A DNA stretch of 64,000 nucleotides from Luteimicrobium sp042670205 (GTDB lineage Bacteria > Actinomycetota > Actinomycetes > Actinomycetales > Cellulomonadaceae), in the NCBI RefSeq assembly GCF_042670205.1, contig NZ_JBHUWD010000005.1:90459-154458 (forward strand), read 5' to 3'. The notes beneath the pieces are model-generated. The model made no database searches and was not told where the DNA came from. It was given only the letters and a program-made list of their open reading frames with translations. A program made the translations under genes and the position numbers. This document shows positions 1-8,262 of the stretch, in pieces (the stretch's first letter is position 1; each line of letters begins with the position of its first letter).

Positions 1-889
1 GCAGCAGGACGGACGGGACAGCCGCGTCCCACCGTTCGCGCCAGTCGCCGATCGGCTCCACGCCGGCCCGGCGCAGCGCAGCGTGGCCCAGCACCGAGTA
101 CGCCGGCCGCGGCGCGGGACGCACGAACGCCCCGCTCGTGGTCGGGCGGACGGACGCCGGGTCGAGGCCGGCCGCCGCGACCGCGGCGCGGGCGAGCCCG
201 AACCAGGTCGTCTCGCCCGAGGACGTCCCGTGGTACGTGCCGCCGGGCGCCCCGGCGTCGACCAGGCGCACCACGAGGTCGGCCACGTCCCGCGTCCAGG
301 TCGGCTGCCCCCGCTGGTCGTCGACCACGTCGACCGTCCCCCGCTCGCGCACCAGGCGGACGATGGTGCGCGGGAAGCTCGGGCCGCCCGCCCCGTAGAG
401 CCAGGCGATCCGCAGCACGAGGTGGGACGGGTCCGTCGCGCGCACGGCCCACTCGCCCGCGGCCTTGGTCCGCCCGTACGCCGAGCGGGGCGCGACGGGC
501 GCGTCCTCCGCGTACGGCTCGACGGCGTCGCCCGCGAACACGTAGTCGGTGGACGGCTGCACGAGCCGCGCCCCGACCGCCGTCGCCGCGCGCGCGAGGT
601 TCGCCGGGCCGACCGCGTTGACCGCGAACGCCTCGGGCTCATGGGTCTCGGCGTCGTCGACCCGCGTGTACGCCGCGCAGTTCACGACGACGCCCGCGCC
701 GGCCAGCGCAGCCGCGCAGGCCACGGGGTCCGTGACGTCGAGCTCGCCACGCGTCAGGGCGGTCACCGCGTGGCCGGCGGCCCGCGCCGCGGCGACGACG
801 TCCTGCCCGAGCAGGCCGGCGGCGCCGACGACGACCCACGGCGCACCGGGCTCCGGGAAGGGCTGCACGGGGACCGGACGGGAAGCCAT
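1..889 (-). CDS. rmlD: dTDP-4-dehydrorhamnose reductase, 3' end cut by window
   Basis: Last step of dTDP-L-rhamnose synthesis: NAD(P)H reduction of the 4-keto sugar. The visible 296 residues read as an extended SDR protein. There is a Rossmann loop GAAGLLG at residues 22-28, an STDYVF motif and the catalytic YGRTK (YxxxK). Family members are about 280-300 aa, so only a few C-terminal residues should lie outside the window. The ATG at 889 follows a TAGAGT box by 6 nt, so the mRNA is probably leaderless. It is divergent from rmlC and close to rmlB, and completes the Rml set apart from rmlA, which is not in the window. Confidence 0.93.
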   Translation of the reverse strand, partial: MASRPVPVQPFPEPGAPWVVVGAAGLLGQDVVAAARAAGHAVTALTRGELDVTDPVACAAALAGAGVVVNCAAYTRVDDAETHEPEAFAVNAVGPANLARAATAVGARLVQPSTDYVFAGDAVEPYAEDAPVAPRSAYGRTKAAGEWAVRATDPSHLVLRIAWLYGAGGPSFPRTIVRLVRERGTVDVVDDQRGQPTWTRDVADLVVRLVDAGAPGGTYHGTSSGETTWFGLARAAVAAAGLDPASVRPTTSGAFVRPAPRPAYSVLGHAALRRAGVEPIGDWRERWDAAVPSVLL

Positions 890-895
890 GCGGCG

Positions 896-901
896 ACTCT
901 A
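896..901 (-). promoter_or_regulatory. candidate -10 box of rmlD (leaderless)
   Basis: TAGAGT on the minus strand, 6 nt before the ATG. No convincing -35 is visible. Confidence 0.4.
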
Positions 902-951
902 GCGGCGCGCCGCCGTCGAGCCACCGTAGGGCCGCGACGACGCCACCTGAG

Positions 952-957
952 TACGCT
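952..957 (+). promoter_or_regulatory. candidate -10 box of rmlC (leaderless)
   Basis: TACGCT lies 7 nt before the rmlC ATG at 965. No Shine-Dalgarno sequence is visible between them. Confidence 0.4.
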
Positions 958-964
958 CGTCCGC

Positions 965-1579
965 ATGCAGATCCGCGAGCTCTCGGTGCCCGGCGCGTTC
1001 GAGGCGACACCGCAGCAGCACGGCGACCCGCGAGGGACGTTCCTCGAGTGGTTCACCGACGAGTCCTTCACGGGTGCCACGGGCCACCGGTTCGACCTCG
1101 AGCAGGCCAACCTCTCCGTCTCGGCCGCGGGCGTGGTGCGGGGCGTCCACTTCGCGGACGTGCCCCCGAGCCAGGCGAAGTACGTCACGTGCGTCGCGGG
1201 CGCCGTGCTCGACGTCGTCGTCGACCTGCGCGTCGGCTCGCCGACCTTCGGGCGGTGGGACGCGGTGCTGCTCGACGACGTCGACCGCCGCGCGGTCTAC
1301 CTCTCCGAGGGGCTGGGGCACGCCTTCATGTCGCTCGACGACGGCTCGACGGTCCTCTACCTGTGCTCCGCTCCGTACGCGCCGGGCCGCGAGCACGGCG
1401 TGCACCCTCTCGATCCGGCGATCGGGATCGAGTGGCCGCGCGTCGGGCGGGACGGGCGGCCGCTCGAACCGCTGCTGTCCGAGAAGGACGCCGTCGCCCC
1501 GACGCTCCACGAGGCCCGCGAGCAGGGCCTTCTCCCGCGCCTCGAGGACGTCGAGGCGTTCGTCGCCTCGCGGCGCTGA
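965..1579 (+). CDS. rmlC: dTDP-4-dehydrorhamnose 3,5-epimerase
   Basis: Cupin-fold epimerase of the dTDP-rhamnose pathway, 204 aa, normal length. The catalytic residues are where I expect them from the family: H62 in VRGVHF, K72 in QAKYV and Y132 in VLYLC. ATG 965 was chosen because the protein then begins directly with the family N-terminus (MQIREL) and is preceded by a TACGCT box. It is the only plus-strand gene here: rmlD is divergent and rmlB converges on its 3' end with a gap of only 13 bp, so it is transcribed separately from its pathway partners. Confidence 0.95.
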   Translation: MQIRELSVPGAFEATPQQHGDPRGTFLEWFTDESFTGATGHRFDLEQANLSVSAAGVVRGVHFADVPPSQAKYVTCVAGAVLDVVVDLRVGSPTFGRWDAVLLDDVDRRAVYLSEGLGHAFMSLDDGSTVLYLCSAPYAPGREHGVHPLDPAIGIEWPRVGRDGRPLEPLLSEKDAVAPTLHEAREQGLLPRLEDVEAFVASRR

Positions 1580-1592
1580 CCCGCGCGACGCG

Positions 1593-2609
1593 CTACACCT
1601 GGCCGGCCGCCGCGTACCTCGCCTCGGTCGCGGCCTTGCGCGGCCGCCACCAGGACTCGTTCTCGCGGTACCACGCGACCGTGGCCTCGAGCCCCTCACG
1701 GAAGTCGGTGTAGCGGGGCGTCCACCCGAGCTCGGTGCGCAGCCGCGTCGAGTCGATCGCGTACCGGAGGTCGTGGCCGGCCCGGTCGGTCACGTGGTCG
1801 AAGTCGCCGGCGTCGCGCCCGAAGACCTCGAGCAGGGTCCGGACGACGTCGAGGTTGGACTCCTCTCCGTCCGCCCCGACGAGGTACGTCTCGCCGAGCG
1901 TCCCGTCCTCGATGATCCGCCAGACGGCCGCGTTGTGGTCGTCCACGTGGATCCAGTCCCGGACGTTGAGGCCCGCGCCGTAGAGCTTGGGCCGGGCGCC
2001 GTCGATGAGGTTGGTGATCTGGCGCGGGATGAACTTCTCGACGTGCTGGTACGGGCCGTAGTTGTTGGAGCAGTTCGAGATCGTCGCGCGCACCCCGAAC
2101 GAGCGCACCCACGCGCGCACGAGCAGGTCGGAGCCGGCCTTGGTCGACGAGTACGGCGACGACGGGTTGTACGGCGTCTGCTCGGTGAACCGAGCCTCCG
2201 TCTCCGGGTCGGCCGGGTCGCGGAGCGGGAGGTCGCCGTACACCTCGTCGGTCGAGATGTGGTGGTATCGGACGTCGTGGCGGCGCACCGCCTCGAGCAG
2301 GGTGAAGGTCCCCACGAGGTTCGTCCGGACGAACGGCGACGGGTCCGCGAGCGAGTTGTCGTTGTGCGACTCCGCGGCGAAGTGCACGACGACGTCCGTG
2401 TCGGCCACGAGCCCGTCCACGAGCGCCGCGTCGGCGACGTCGCCCTGCACGAACGTCACGGCGTCCGCGACCGGGTCGAGCGAGCCCCGGTCCCCGGCGT
2501 ACGTGAGCGCGTCGAGGACCGTCACCCGCGCGTCGGCGCGCGTGCGCACCGTGTGGTGCACGAAGTTCGCGCCGATGAACCCGGCACCGCCGGTCACGAG
2601 CACCCGCAT
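1593..2609 (-). CDS. rmlB: dTDP-glucose 4,6-dehydratase
   Basis: Converts dTDP-glucose to dTDP-4-keto-6-deoxyglucose, the second step of rhamnose activation. The protein has 338 aa, standard for the family. The NAD-binding loop GGAGFIG is at residues 7-13, and the YSSTK catalytic pair follows the NPSSPYSS segment. The ATG at 2609 starts exactly at MRVLVTGG; an upstream in-frame extension to 2795 lies inside the glf 3' region and has no homology-like content. It is 40 bp downstream of glf on the same strand and probably co-transcribed with it. Confidence 0.95.
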   Translation of the reverse strand: MRVLVTGGAGFIGANFVHHTVRTRADARVTVLDALTYAGDRGSLDPVADAVTFVQGDVADAALVDGLVADTDVVVHFAAESHNDNSLADPSPFVRTNLVGTFTLLEAVRRHDVRYHHISTDEVYGDLPLRDPADPETEARFTEQTPYNPSSPYSSTKAGSDLLVRAWVRSFGVRATISNCSNNYGPYQHVEKFIPRQITNLIDGARPKLYGAGLNVRDWIHVDDHNAAVWRIIEDGTLGETYLVGADGEESNLDVVRTLLEVFGRDAGDFDHVTDRAGHDLRYAIDSTRLRTELGWTPRYTDFREGLEATVAWYRENESWWRPRKAATEARYAAAGQV

Positions 2610-2649
2610 GACGTCCTCCCTGACGGCGCCCGGCGCGCCGGCCCGACTC

Positions 2650-3825
2650 TCAGACCCGCACGCGCGGCGCGAGCTTGTTGTCCACCATCGACAGCGCCGA
2701 CCCGATGGCCATGTGCATGTCGAGGTACTGGTACGTCCCGAGCCGCCCGCCGAACAGCACGTCACGCTCGGCGTGCTCGCGCTCGGTGAGCTCACGGTAC
2801 GCGAGGAGCCGGGCCCTGTCCGCGGGGGTGTTCACCGGGTAGTACGGCTCGTCGTCGCGCGCCGCGAACCGCGAGAACTCGCGCACGACCACGGTCCGGT
2901 CCGTCGGGTAGTCCCGCTCGGGGTGGAAGTGCCGGAACTCGTGGATCCGGGTGTACGGGACGTCGAGGTCCGCGTAGTTCATCACGGGCGTGCCCTGGAA
3001 GTCGCCGACGTCGAGCACCTCGCGCTCGAAGTCGAGCGTGCGCCACCCGAGCTCGCCCTCCGCGTAGTCGAAGTACCGGTCGACGGGGCCGGTGTAGACG
3101 ACGGGCACGTTGCCGACGACGGCGTCCTTGTGGACGGGCTGCGACGCGTCGAAGAAGTCGGTGTCGAGCCGCACCTCGATGCGCGGGTGGTCGGCGAGCC
3201 GCTCCAGCCAGGCGGTGTACCCGTCGACGGGCAGGCCCTCGTGCGTGTCGTTGAAGTAGCGGTTGTCGTAGGTGTACCGCACGGGCAGGCGCGAGATGAC
3301 GCTCGCGGGCAGCTCGGTCGGGTCGGTCTGCCACTGCTTGGCCGTGTAGTCGCGGATGAACGCCTCGTACAGGGGCCGGCCGATGAGCGAGACGCCCTTC
3401 TCGTCGAGGTTCGCGGGCTCGCGCCCGGCGAGGACGGCGTCGAGCTCGGCCGCCTGCTCGCGCACGAGCGCGCGGGCGGCGTCGGGCCCGTAGGCCGACC
3501 GGAAGAACTGGTTGATGGTCCCCAGGTTGATCGGCATGGGGAACACCTCGCCGCGGTACGTCGTGTACACGCGGTGCACGTAGTCCGTGAACGCCGTGAA
3601 CCGGGTCGCGTACTCCCAGACCCGCTCGTTCGAGGTGTGGAACAGGTGCGCGCCGTACCGGTGCACCTCGATGCCCGTGGTGGGCTCGTCCTCCGAGTAC
3701 GCGTTCCCGCCGATGTGGGGGCGGCGCTCGATCACGAGCACGCGCGCGCCGTGCTCGGTCGCCATCCGCTCCGCGACGGTCAGGCCGAAGAAGCCCGACC
3801 CCACGACGACGAGATCGATGTCCAT
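2650..3825 (-). CDS. glf: UDP-galactopyranose mutase
   Basis: Flavoenzyme that interconverts UDP-Galp and UDP-Galf, the donor for galactofuranose polymers. The 391 aa are typical. The FAD-binding GSGFFG is at residues 9-14, followed by IERRPHIGGNAYSE and the RYGAHLFHTS segment characteristic of Glf. The start at ATG 3825 gives the usual MDIDLVVVGSG N-terminus. It sits between rmlB and two GT2 transferases, one GlfT1-like, so a rhamnose/galactofuranose surface glycan is likely. Confidence 0.95.
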   Translation of the reverse strand: MDIDLVVVGSGFFGLTVAERMATEHGARVLVIERRPHIGGNAYSEDEPTTGIEVHRYGAHLFHTSNERVWEYATRFTAFTDYVHRVYTTYRGEVFPMPINLGTINQFFRSAYGPDAARALVREQAAELDAVLAGREPANLDEKGVSLIGRPLYEAFIRDYTAKQWQTDPTELPASVISRLPVRYTYDNRYFNDTHEGLPVDGYTAWLERLADHPRIEVRLDTDFFDASQPVHKDAVVGNVPVVYTGPVDRYFDYAEGELGWRTLDFEREVLDVGDFQGTPVMNYADLDVPYTRIHEFRHFHPERDYPTDRTVVVREFSRFAARDDEPYYPVNTPADRARLLAYRELTEREHAERDVLFGGRLGTYQYLDMHMAIGSALSMVDNKLAPRVRV

Positions 3826-3883
3826 CAGTTGGTGTCCTCTGCTCGGGGTGCGGTTGCTCGGGGACGGGTGGCGTCCGGCACGG

Positions 3884-4846
3884 TCATCCGTTCGCCTGGC
3901 GCGACGGCTCGCCGGGCGCGACGACCGGCTCGTACCCGACGGTGGCGCCCTGCTGCGCGGCGTCCGCGGCGTCGGGCCGCTCGCGGATGAGCAGCGTGCG
4001 GTAGGCGGCCTTGCGCAGCCCCTCGGGGACGAGACGGTAGCCCCCGCGGACGACGACGTTCCGAACGTACTGCGTCCGGCTGGTGAACCCCTCGTCGCGC
4101 AGCGTGCGCTGGAGCCGGAGCTCCGAGCGCAGCAGGCGCGTCCCGCCTCGCCGCGCGTACGCGCCCGCACCGACCCGGTACAGCACGAGCGGCTCGGCGA
4201 CGTTCGCGACCTGCGCGCCCGCCGCGATCATGCGGGCGAACAGCAGGTAGTCCTCCATGAGGTCGAGCGTCTCGTACCCCCCGGCCCCGCGGACCGCCGA
4301 GCGCCGGTACACCACCGACGGGTGGTTGAACGGGTCGTGGAAGCGCGAGTAGCGCTCGATCTCGTCGGGCGTCGTCGGCGGGGTGCGCGTACGACCCCAC
4401 TCGGCCTCGTCGTCCTCGATCTCGACGATCGCGGAGCCCACGAGGTCGTACCCGGCCGTGACGAGCGGGACCTGCACGGCGAACCGGTGCGGCAAGGACA
4501 CGTCGTCGGCGTCGACGCGCGCGACGATCTCGTGGTCGCAGTGCTCCAGCCCGATCTCGAGCGCCGCGGCCAGGCCGACGTTCTGCGGGAGCTCGACGAG
4601 GTCCACGTCGAAGCCCGGCGTGGCGGCGAGCTTCTCGAGGAGCGCCTGGAGCTTGGGGCGCACCGGCCCGTCGCGGACCACGACGACCTGCGTGGGCGGC
4701 AGCTCCTGCTCACGGCTCGCCGACTCGAAGGCACGCTTCACGAACCGCCGACGGTCGCCCTCGTACACCGGCATGAGCACGGTGAACGGCTCGACGTCCT
4801 GCGGCGCGAGGTCGTCGGGGCCGCGGTCCTCGCGCGCGACGCTCAT
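3884..4846 (-). CDS. family 2 glycosyltransferase
   Basis: Inverting GT-A glycosyltransferase of 320 aa. It begins its fold at FTVLMPVYEGD (about residue 21), carries the metal/nucleotide motif DADD at 112-115 in VARVDADDVSLP, and has the acceptor-side segment MEDYLLFARM. No membrane anchor is obvious. It overlaps the upstream GT2 gene by 4 bp (ATGA), so the two are translationally coupled, and glf follows 58 bp downstream. The acceptor and sugar are not determinable; Gal or Rha transfer onto a lipid-linked glycan is plausible from context. Confidence 0.85.
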   Translation of the reverse strand: MSVAREDRGPDDLAPQDVEPFTVLMPVYEGDRRRFVKRAFESASREQELPPTQVVVVRDGPVRPKLQALLEKLAATPGFDVDLVELPQNVGLAAALEIGLEHCDHEIVARVDADDVSLPHRFAVQVPLVTAGYDLVGSAIVEIEDDEAEWGRTRTPPTTPDEIERYSRFHDPFNHPSVVYRRSAVRGAGGYETLDLMEDYLLFARMIAAGAQVANVAEPLVLYRVGAGAYARRGGTRLLRSELRLQRTLRDEGFTSRTQYVRNVVVRGGYRLVPEGLRKAAYRTLLIRERPDAADAAQQGATVGYEPVVAPGEPSRQANG

Positions 4847-5847
4847 GCGCGCCCTCCGGCGACCGGGCGTCCCGCGCCCGCCTCGACGGCGCGCACCTCG
4901 TCCTCGACCGGGCCCAGTCCCGCCAGGACGGCGTCGGCGGGCTGGGGAGCGCTCGTGACGCCGTCGCGCAGGCCCTTCCAGCCGGAGGTCACGAGCGTGC
5001 CGCGGTCCTGGGACCGGACGATCGTGCGGGTCCAGCGCACCAGCGTCGACGCACCGTAGGTCGCGGTGTCGACCGGGCCGAGCGCGCGCGACCGGGAGAA
5101 CATCCAGATCTTGTTGCGGACCTCGTTGTAGAACCGGGGCCCCGGGTCGAGGTCGCTGCCCGCGAACTTCGCGGTGCGGTGCTCGACGACGCTCGCCGGG
5201 ACGTAGAGCCCCGGGCGCCGCCGCAGCAGCCGGGTCGAGAACTCGAAGTCGTCGTTCCAGATGAAGTAGTCGGCCGACGGCAGCCCGTCCTCCCGCACGG
5301 CACGCGCGTCGACGAGCATCGAGACGAACGAGCTCGACCGGACCGGCACGGCACCCGCGACCTGGGCACGCCGCACCTCGTCCTCCGACGCGCGCGGGCG
5401 GCGGCGCGGCGTGTTCATGGGGTGCTCGCGCCCGTCCGTCCACACCGCCTTCGAGCCGGCGATCGCGACGGGCTCACCGCCCGCTGCCTCGAACGCGTCG
5501 CGCGCGACGAGGAGCTCGGCGAGCGCCGTGGGCGTGGGGATCGTGTCGTCGTCCATCAGCCACACGAGGTCCGCGGGGACCGAGCCGTCCGACGGCGCCA
5601 CGGCGTGCGCCATGCCGGCCGCGAAGCCGCCAGCGCCCCCGGTGTTGCGGGCGAGAGCCAGCACCTCGGGCGCGCTCCGGTGCTCGCGCGCGACGGTGGC
5701 CGAGTCGTCCGTGGACGCGTTGTCGACGACGACCAGGTGGTCGACCGGGCGCGTCTGCGCCGCGACGGCGTCCAGTGCCGCGGCGAGCAGGTCCCGCCGG
5801 TTGTACGCGACCACGACGGCGACGACACGGGCGGGCACGGCTTCCAC
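4843..5847 (-). CDS. GT2 glycosyltransferase, GlfT1/WbbL-like
   Basis: 334 aa GT2 enzyme. Residues 68-75 read NTGGAGGF and 99-101 are DDD in VWLMDDDTIP. These two motifs typify actinobacterial galactofuranosyl (GlfT1) and rhamnosyl (WbbL) transferases that build the linker between peptidoglycan and galactan. A conserved YFIWNDDFEFSTR follows. The start is a GTG at 5847, supported by a GAGGAG ribosome site just upstream. It is coupled to the next GT2 gene by a 4 bp overlap and is in one block with glf and rmlB. The exact sugar is an inference. Confidence 0.85.
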   Translation of the reverse strand: MEAVPARVVAVVVAYNRRDLLAAALDAVAAQTRPVDHLVVVDNASTDDSATVAREHRSAPEVLALARNTGGAGGFAAGMAHAVAPSDGSVPADLVWLMDDDTIPTPTALAELLVARDAFEAAGGEPVAIAGSKAVWTDGREHPMNTPRRRPRASEDEVRRAQVAGAVPVRSSSFVSMLVDARAVREDGLPSADYFIWNDDFEFSTRLLRRRPGLYVPASVVEHRTAKFAGSDLDPGPRFYNEVRNKIWMFSRSRALGPVDTATYGASTLVRWTRTIVRSQDRGTLVTSGWKGLRDGVTSAPQPADAVLAGLGPVEDEVRAVEAGAGRPVAGGRA

Positions 5848-5942
5848 ACAGCTCCTCGGGACCGGACGGACAATCCCTCCATCCTATGGGTCGGCCCCGG
5901 GCGTTCCGGCCTCGCCGGTCGTCGTGCCCGCCGCGCAACGCC

Positions 5943-7952
5943 TCAGGGGGTGCGCGGGAACGCCACGAGCGAGAACGCCTTCTGCTTGCGGTCGATGCCC
6001 TGCAGGACGGCGGTCCCCGAGTGCGGCTGCTTCATGGCGATCTTGACGGTGACCATGTGGCGCCGGGTCGGGCTGTACAGGTTGAGGTACCCGCACGTGA
6101 CGCCACCGATGACCACGCGCATCTTCCCGAACTGCGGCCCGACCTCGGCCTTCACGACCACGCTCCGCGCGTCCTTGACGTGGTAGAGCTTCGCGGCCGC
6201 TGTCGAGCTGACGGTCGTGTAGACCTTCCCGCTGAAGTACGCGGAGCCGTTGACCCGCGTCCAGGACGGCGACCAGTGGATCGTGGCCGGGTTCACCGGA
6301 CGCGTCATCCGGTGCAGGATCCGGACCGGACCGCGCCGGTGGGCCGAGTCCACCGGTCTGACCGCCACGACGCGCGACCAGCCCGCAGGGGTGCTGAACG
6401 TGTAGGACGTCCCCTTCACCGTCGCCGACACGTGCCACATGCGGGTGTCCCGCAGGCTGCCGCTGATCGACGCGCTACGCGTCAGGATCTGGTACTGCGT
6501 GGCGCCCCGGACGGCCTTCCAGCGGTACGTCGTCCTCGAGAACCACTGGACGGGCACCGCGCTGCTCGACGCGGCGAGGACGGTCGGTGCGGCCGTGGTG
6601 TAGCGGATGGTGCCCCACTTCGCGCGCGCGGAGGCGATCCGCTGGTGCACCGCCGACCGGATCGTCGGAAGCTTGGCGTACAGGTACTTGCCCGGGCACG
6701 CGGTCCCGTTCGTGTCGCGGTGCCCGAGGATCGTCGGCACCCGCACCCAGGTACCCGCCTTCGCCTTCGTGTTGCTGCCGGTGCTCGATCCCGTCAGCAG
6801 GCGCGTGTGCCCGAGCGAGTTGACCCCGTACTCGTAGCCCTTCCAGGCGAGCACCTTCTCGATGGACGTCAGCAGGGCCGACGACGGCCGGGCGGTCTGG
6901 AAGTTCCCCATCGCGGACACGCCGATCGTGTCGGTGTTGTAGCCGCCGGCCTGGGCACCGATCGGGTTGTCGTAGATCGCGTCCTTGCGGCCCTGGAAGA
7001 TCGTCCCGTACTTGTCGACGAGGAACTGGTAGCCGATGTCCGGCCAGCCGCGCGACTTGGTGTGGTACGCGTAGATGCCGCGGACGATCGCGGGCGACTG
7101 CGCCTTGGTGTAGCTGTTCGTGCCCGCGGTGTGGTGCACGTACATCGCGTCGAGGTGCGCCGAGACGTCCGGCCAGGAGCTCGACAGGCGCTCGTCGGCG
7201 CCCCACCCCGCACGCGTCACGATCGAAGGCTTGTTCTCGTAGCCCGTCGCGGCGTCCGCGCTCGCGAGCGGGCGGGCCGTGGAGCCCGCGCTCGCGTCGG
7301 CCGCGGAGCTCCCAGGGTCGACGACGTCCACCTGGACGTCCTTCGGTGCCGAGCCGTCCTTCGTGACGACGCGCACCTGGATCCCGTCCGCGCCGGACGT
7401 CGTCAGCGGGTCCGTCCCGGGCCGCTCGCCGGACACGCCGACGTCGTTGACCTCGAGCTCGGTCCACGGCGACCACCGGCCGTCCTCGCGGATCCGGACC
7501 GAGACGAGGACCACGTCGGACGTCCCGGACGCCCACGTCACGCCCGCGACGAGGAAGTGCCCGGTGCGCTCCTGGGCGCCGAGGACGGCGAGGCGACCCC
7601 CGTCCAGCGCGGGGTGCGCGCCCGCCGTCGCCGGCGTCGGCGCGGCGCTCGGCGCGGCCGCGAACGGGCTCGCGGTCGCCCGGCGCGGGACCACCGCCTT
7701 GCCGTCGTCGCCGACCGCCGGGTCGAGCGCCGACGCGTCGCGTCGCGCGTTCCCGTCGATGCCCCGGACGTGGTGGGTGCTCACCTCCGGCTTCACGACG
7801 TGCGCGGCGGGCGCGGGGAGCGTCGCGACCGGAGCCACGACGGCGGCTCCCGCCAGCAGCCCGGCCGCGGTCAGCCTGACCACCGCGCGTCTGGCCCCCA
7901 CCACCACGCGCGAGCCCGGCCCCTCCGCCCGTTCTGATGCCCTGACACCCAT
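5943..7952 (-). CDS. secreted N-acetylmuramoyl-L-alanine amidase (PGRP/Amidase_2)
   Basis: 669 aa exported protein. The N-terminus has basic residues then a hydrophobic stretch (LTAAGLLAGAAVVAPVAT), consistent with a signal peptide. A low-similarity region of about 250 aa is followed by a PGRP amidase domain starting at VTRAGWGADERL. Likely zinc ligands are visible: the His of VHHTAG, and the His and Cys of GHRDTNGTACPG. The approximately 220-residue C-terminal part has repetitive SAxVKGTSY-like beta segments and could bind the wall. The ATG at 7952 has a GAGGGGG ribosome site. It should cleave the lactyl-amide bond of peptidoglycan during growth or daughter-cell separation. Confidence 0.88.
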   Translation of the reverse strand: MGVRASERAEGPGSRVVVGARRAVVRLTAAGLLAGAAVVAPVATLPAPAAHVVKPEVSTHHVRGIDGNARRDASALDPAVGDDGKAVVPRRATASPFAAAPSAAPTPATAGAHPALDGGRLAVLGAQERTGHFLVAGVTWASGTSDVVLVSVRIREDGRWSPWTELEVNDVGVSGERPGTDPLTTSGADGIQVRVVTKDGSAPKDVQVDVVDPGSSAADASAGSTARPLASADAATGYENKPSIVTRAGWGADERLSSSWPDVSAHLDAMYVHHTAGTNSYTKAQSPAIVRGIYAYHTKSRGWPDIGYQFLVDKYGTIFQGRKDAIYDNPIGAQAGGYNTDTIGVSAMGNFQTARPSSALLTSIEKVLAWKGYEYGVNSLGHTRLLTGSSTGSNTKAKAGTWVRVPTILGHRDTNGTACPGKYLYAKLPTIRSAVHQRIASARAKWGTIRYTTAAPTVLAASSSAVPVQWFSRTTYRWKAVRGATQYQILTRSASISGSLRDTRMWHVSATVKGTSYTFSTPAGWSRVVAVRPVDSAHRRGPVRILHRMTRPVNPATIHWSPSWTRVNGSAYFSGKVYTTVSSTAAAKLYHVKDARSVVVKAEVGPQFGKMRVVIGGVTCGYLNLYSPTRRHMVTVKIAMKQPHSGTAVLQGIDRKQKAFSLVAFPRTP

Positions 7953-8067
7953 GACGACCCCCTCGTCCGTTCGTGCCCGATCTGCGCACCTGCGCCGCAC
8001 ACCAGGGTGCGGGGCGCACGCCCGGAGCGCATCTCGGAGGGGGACGGGCCCGGGACGCCTCGCCGGG

Positions 8068-8262
8068 CTACAGGGGCCGGGCGTCCGACTCGAGGAGCAC
8101 GGGGATCCCGTCGCGCACGGGATAGGCGAGCGGGCGGACGGGGTCGGTCGAGTGCAGCTCGGGCTCGCCGTCGGGTCCCGTGCCGTCGACGAGCGTCGCG
8201 CCCGTCACGGGGCAGCGCAGCAGGTCACGGGCCCACGCGTCCAGGGGAAGGGGGGTGCTCAT
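8068..8262 (-). CDS. Trm112 family protein
   Basis: Small 64 aa protein of the Trm112/YcaR type: LLRCPVT near residue 17, then LAYPVRDGIPVLL near the C-terminus. In this family the fold acts as a zinc-binding or partner-activating domain, but only one Cys is left here, so zinc binding is doubtful. It overlaps the 3' end of manB by 4 bp. A Trm112 protein directly after phosphomannomutase is, as far as I recall, a conserved actinobacterial arrangement. The function is not established. Confidence 0.85.
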   Translation of the reverse strand: MSTPLPLDAWARDLLRCPVTGATLVDGTGPDGEPELHSTDPVRPLAYPVRDGIPVLLESDARPL

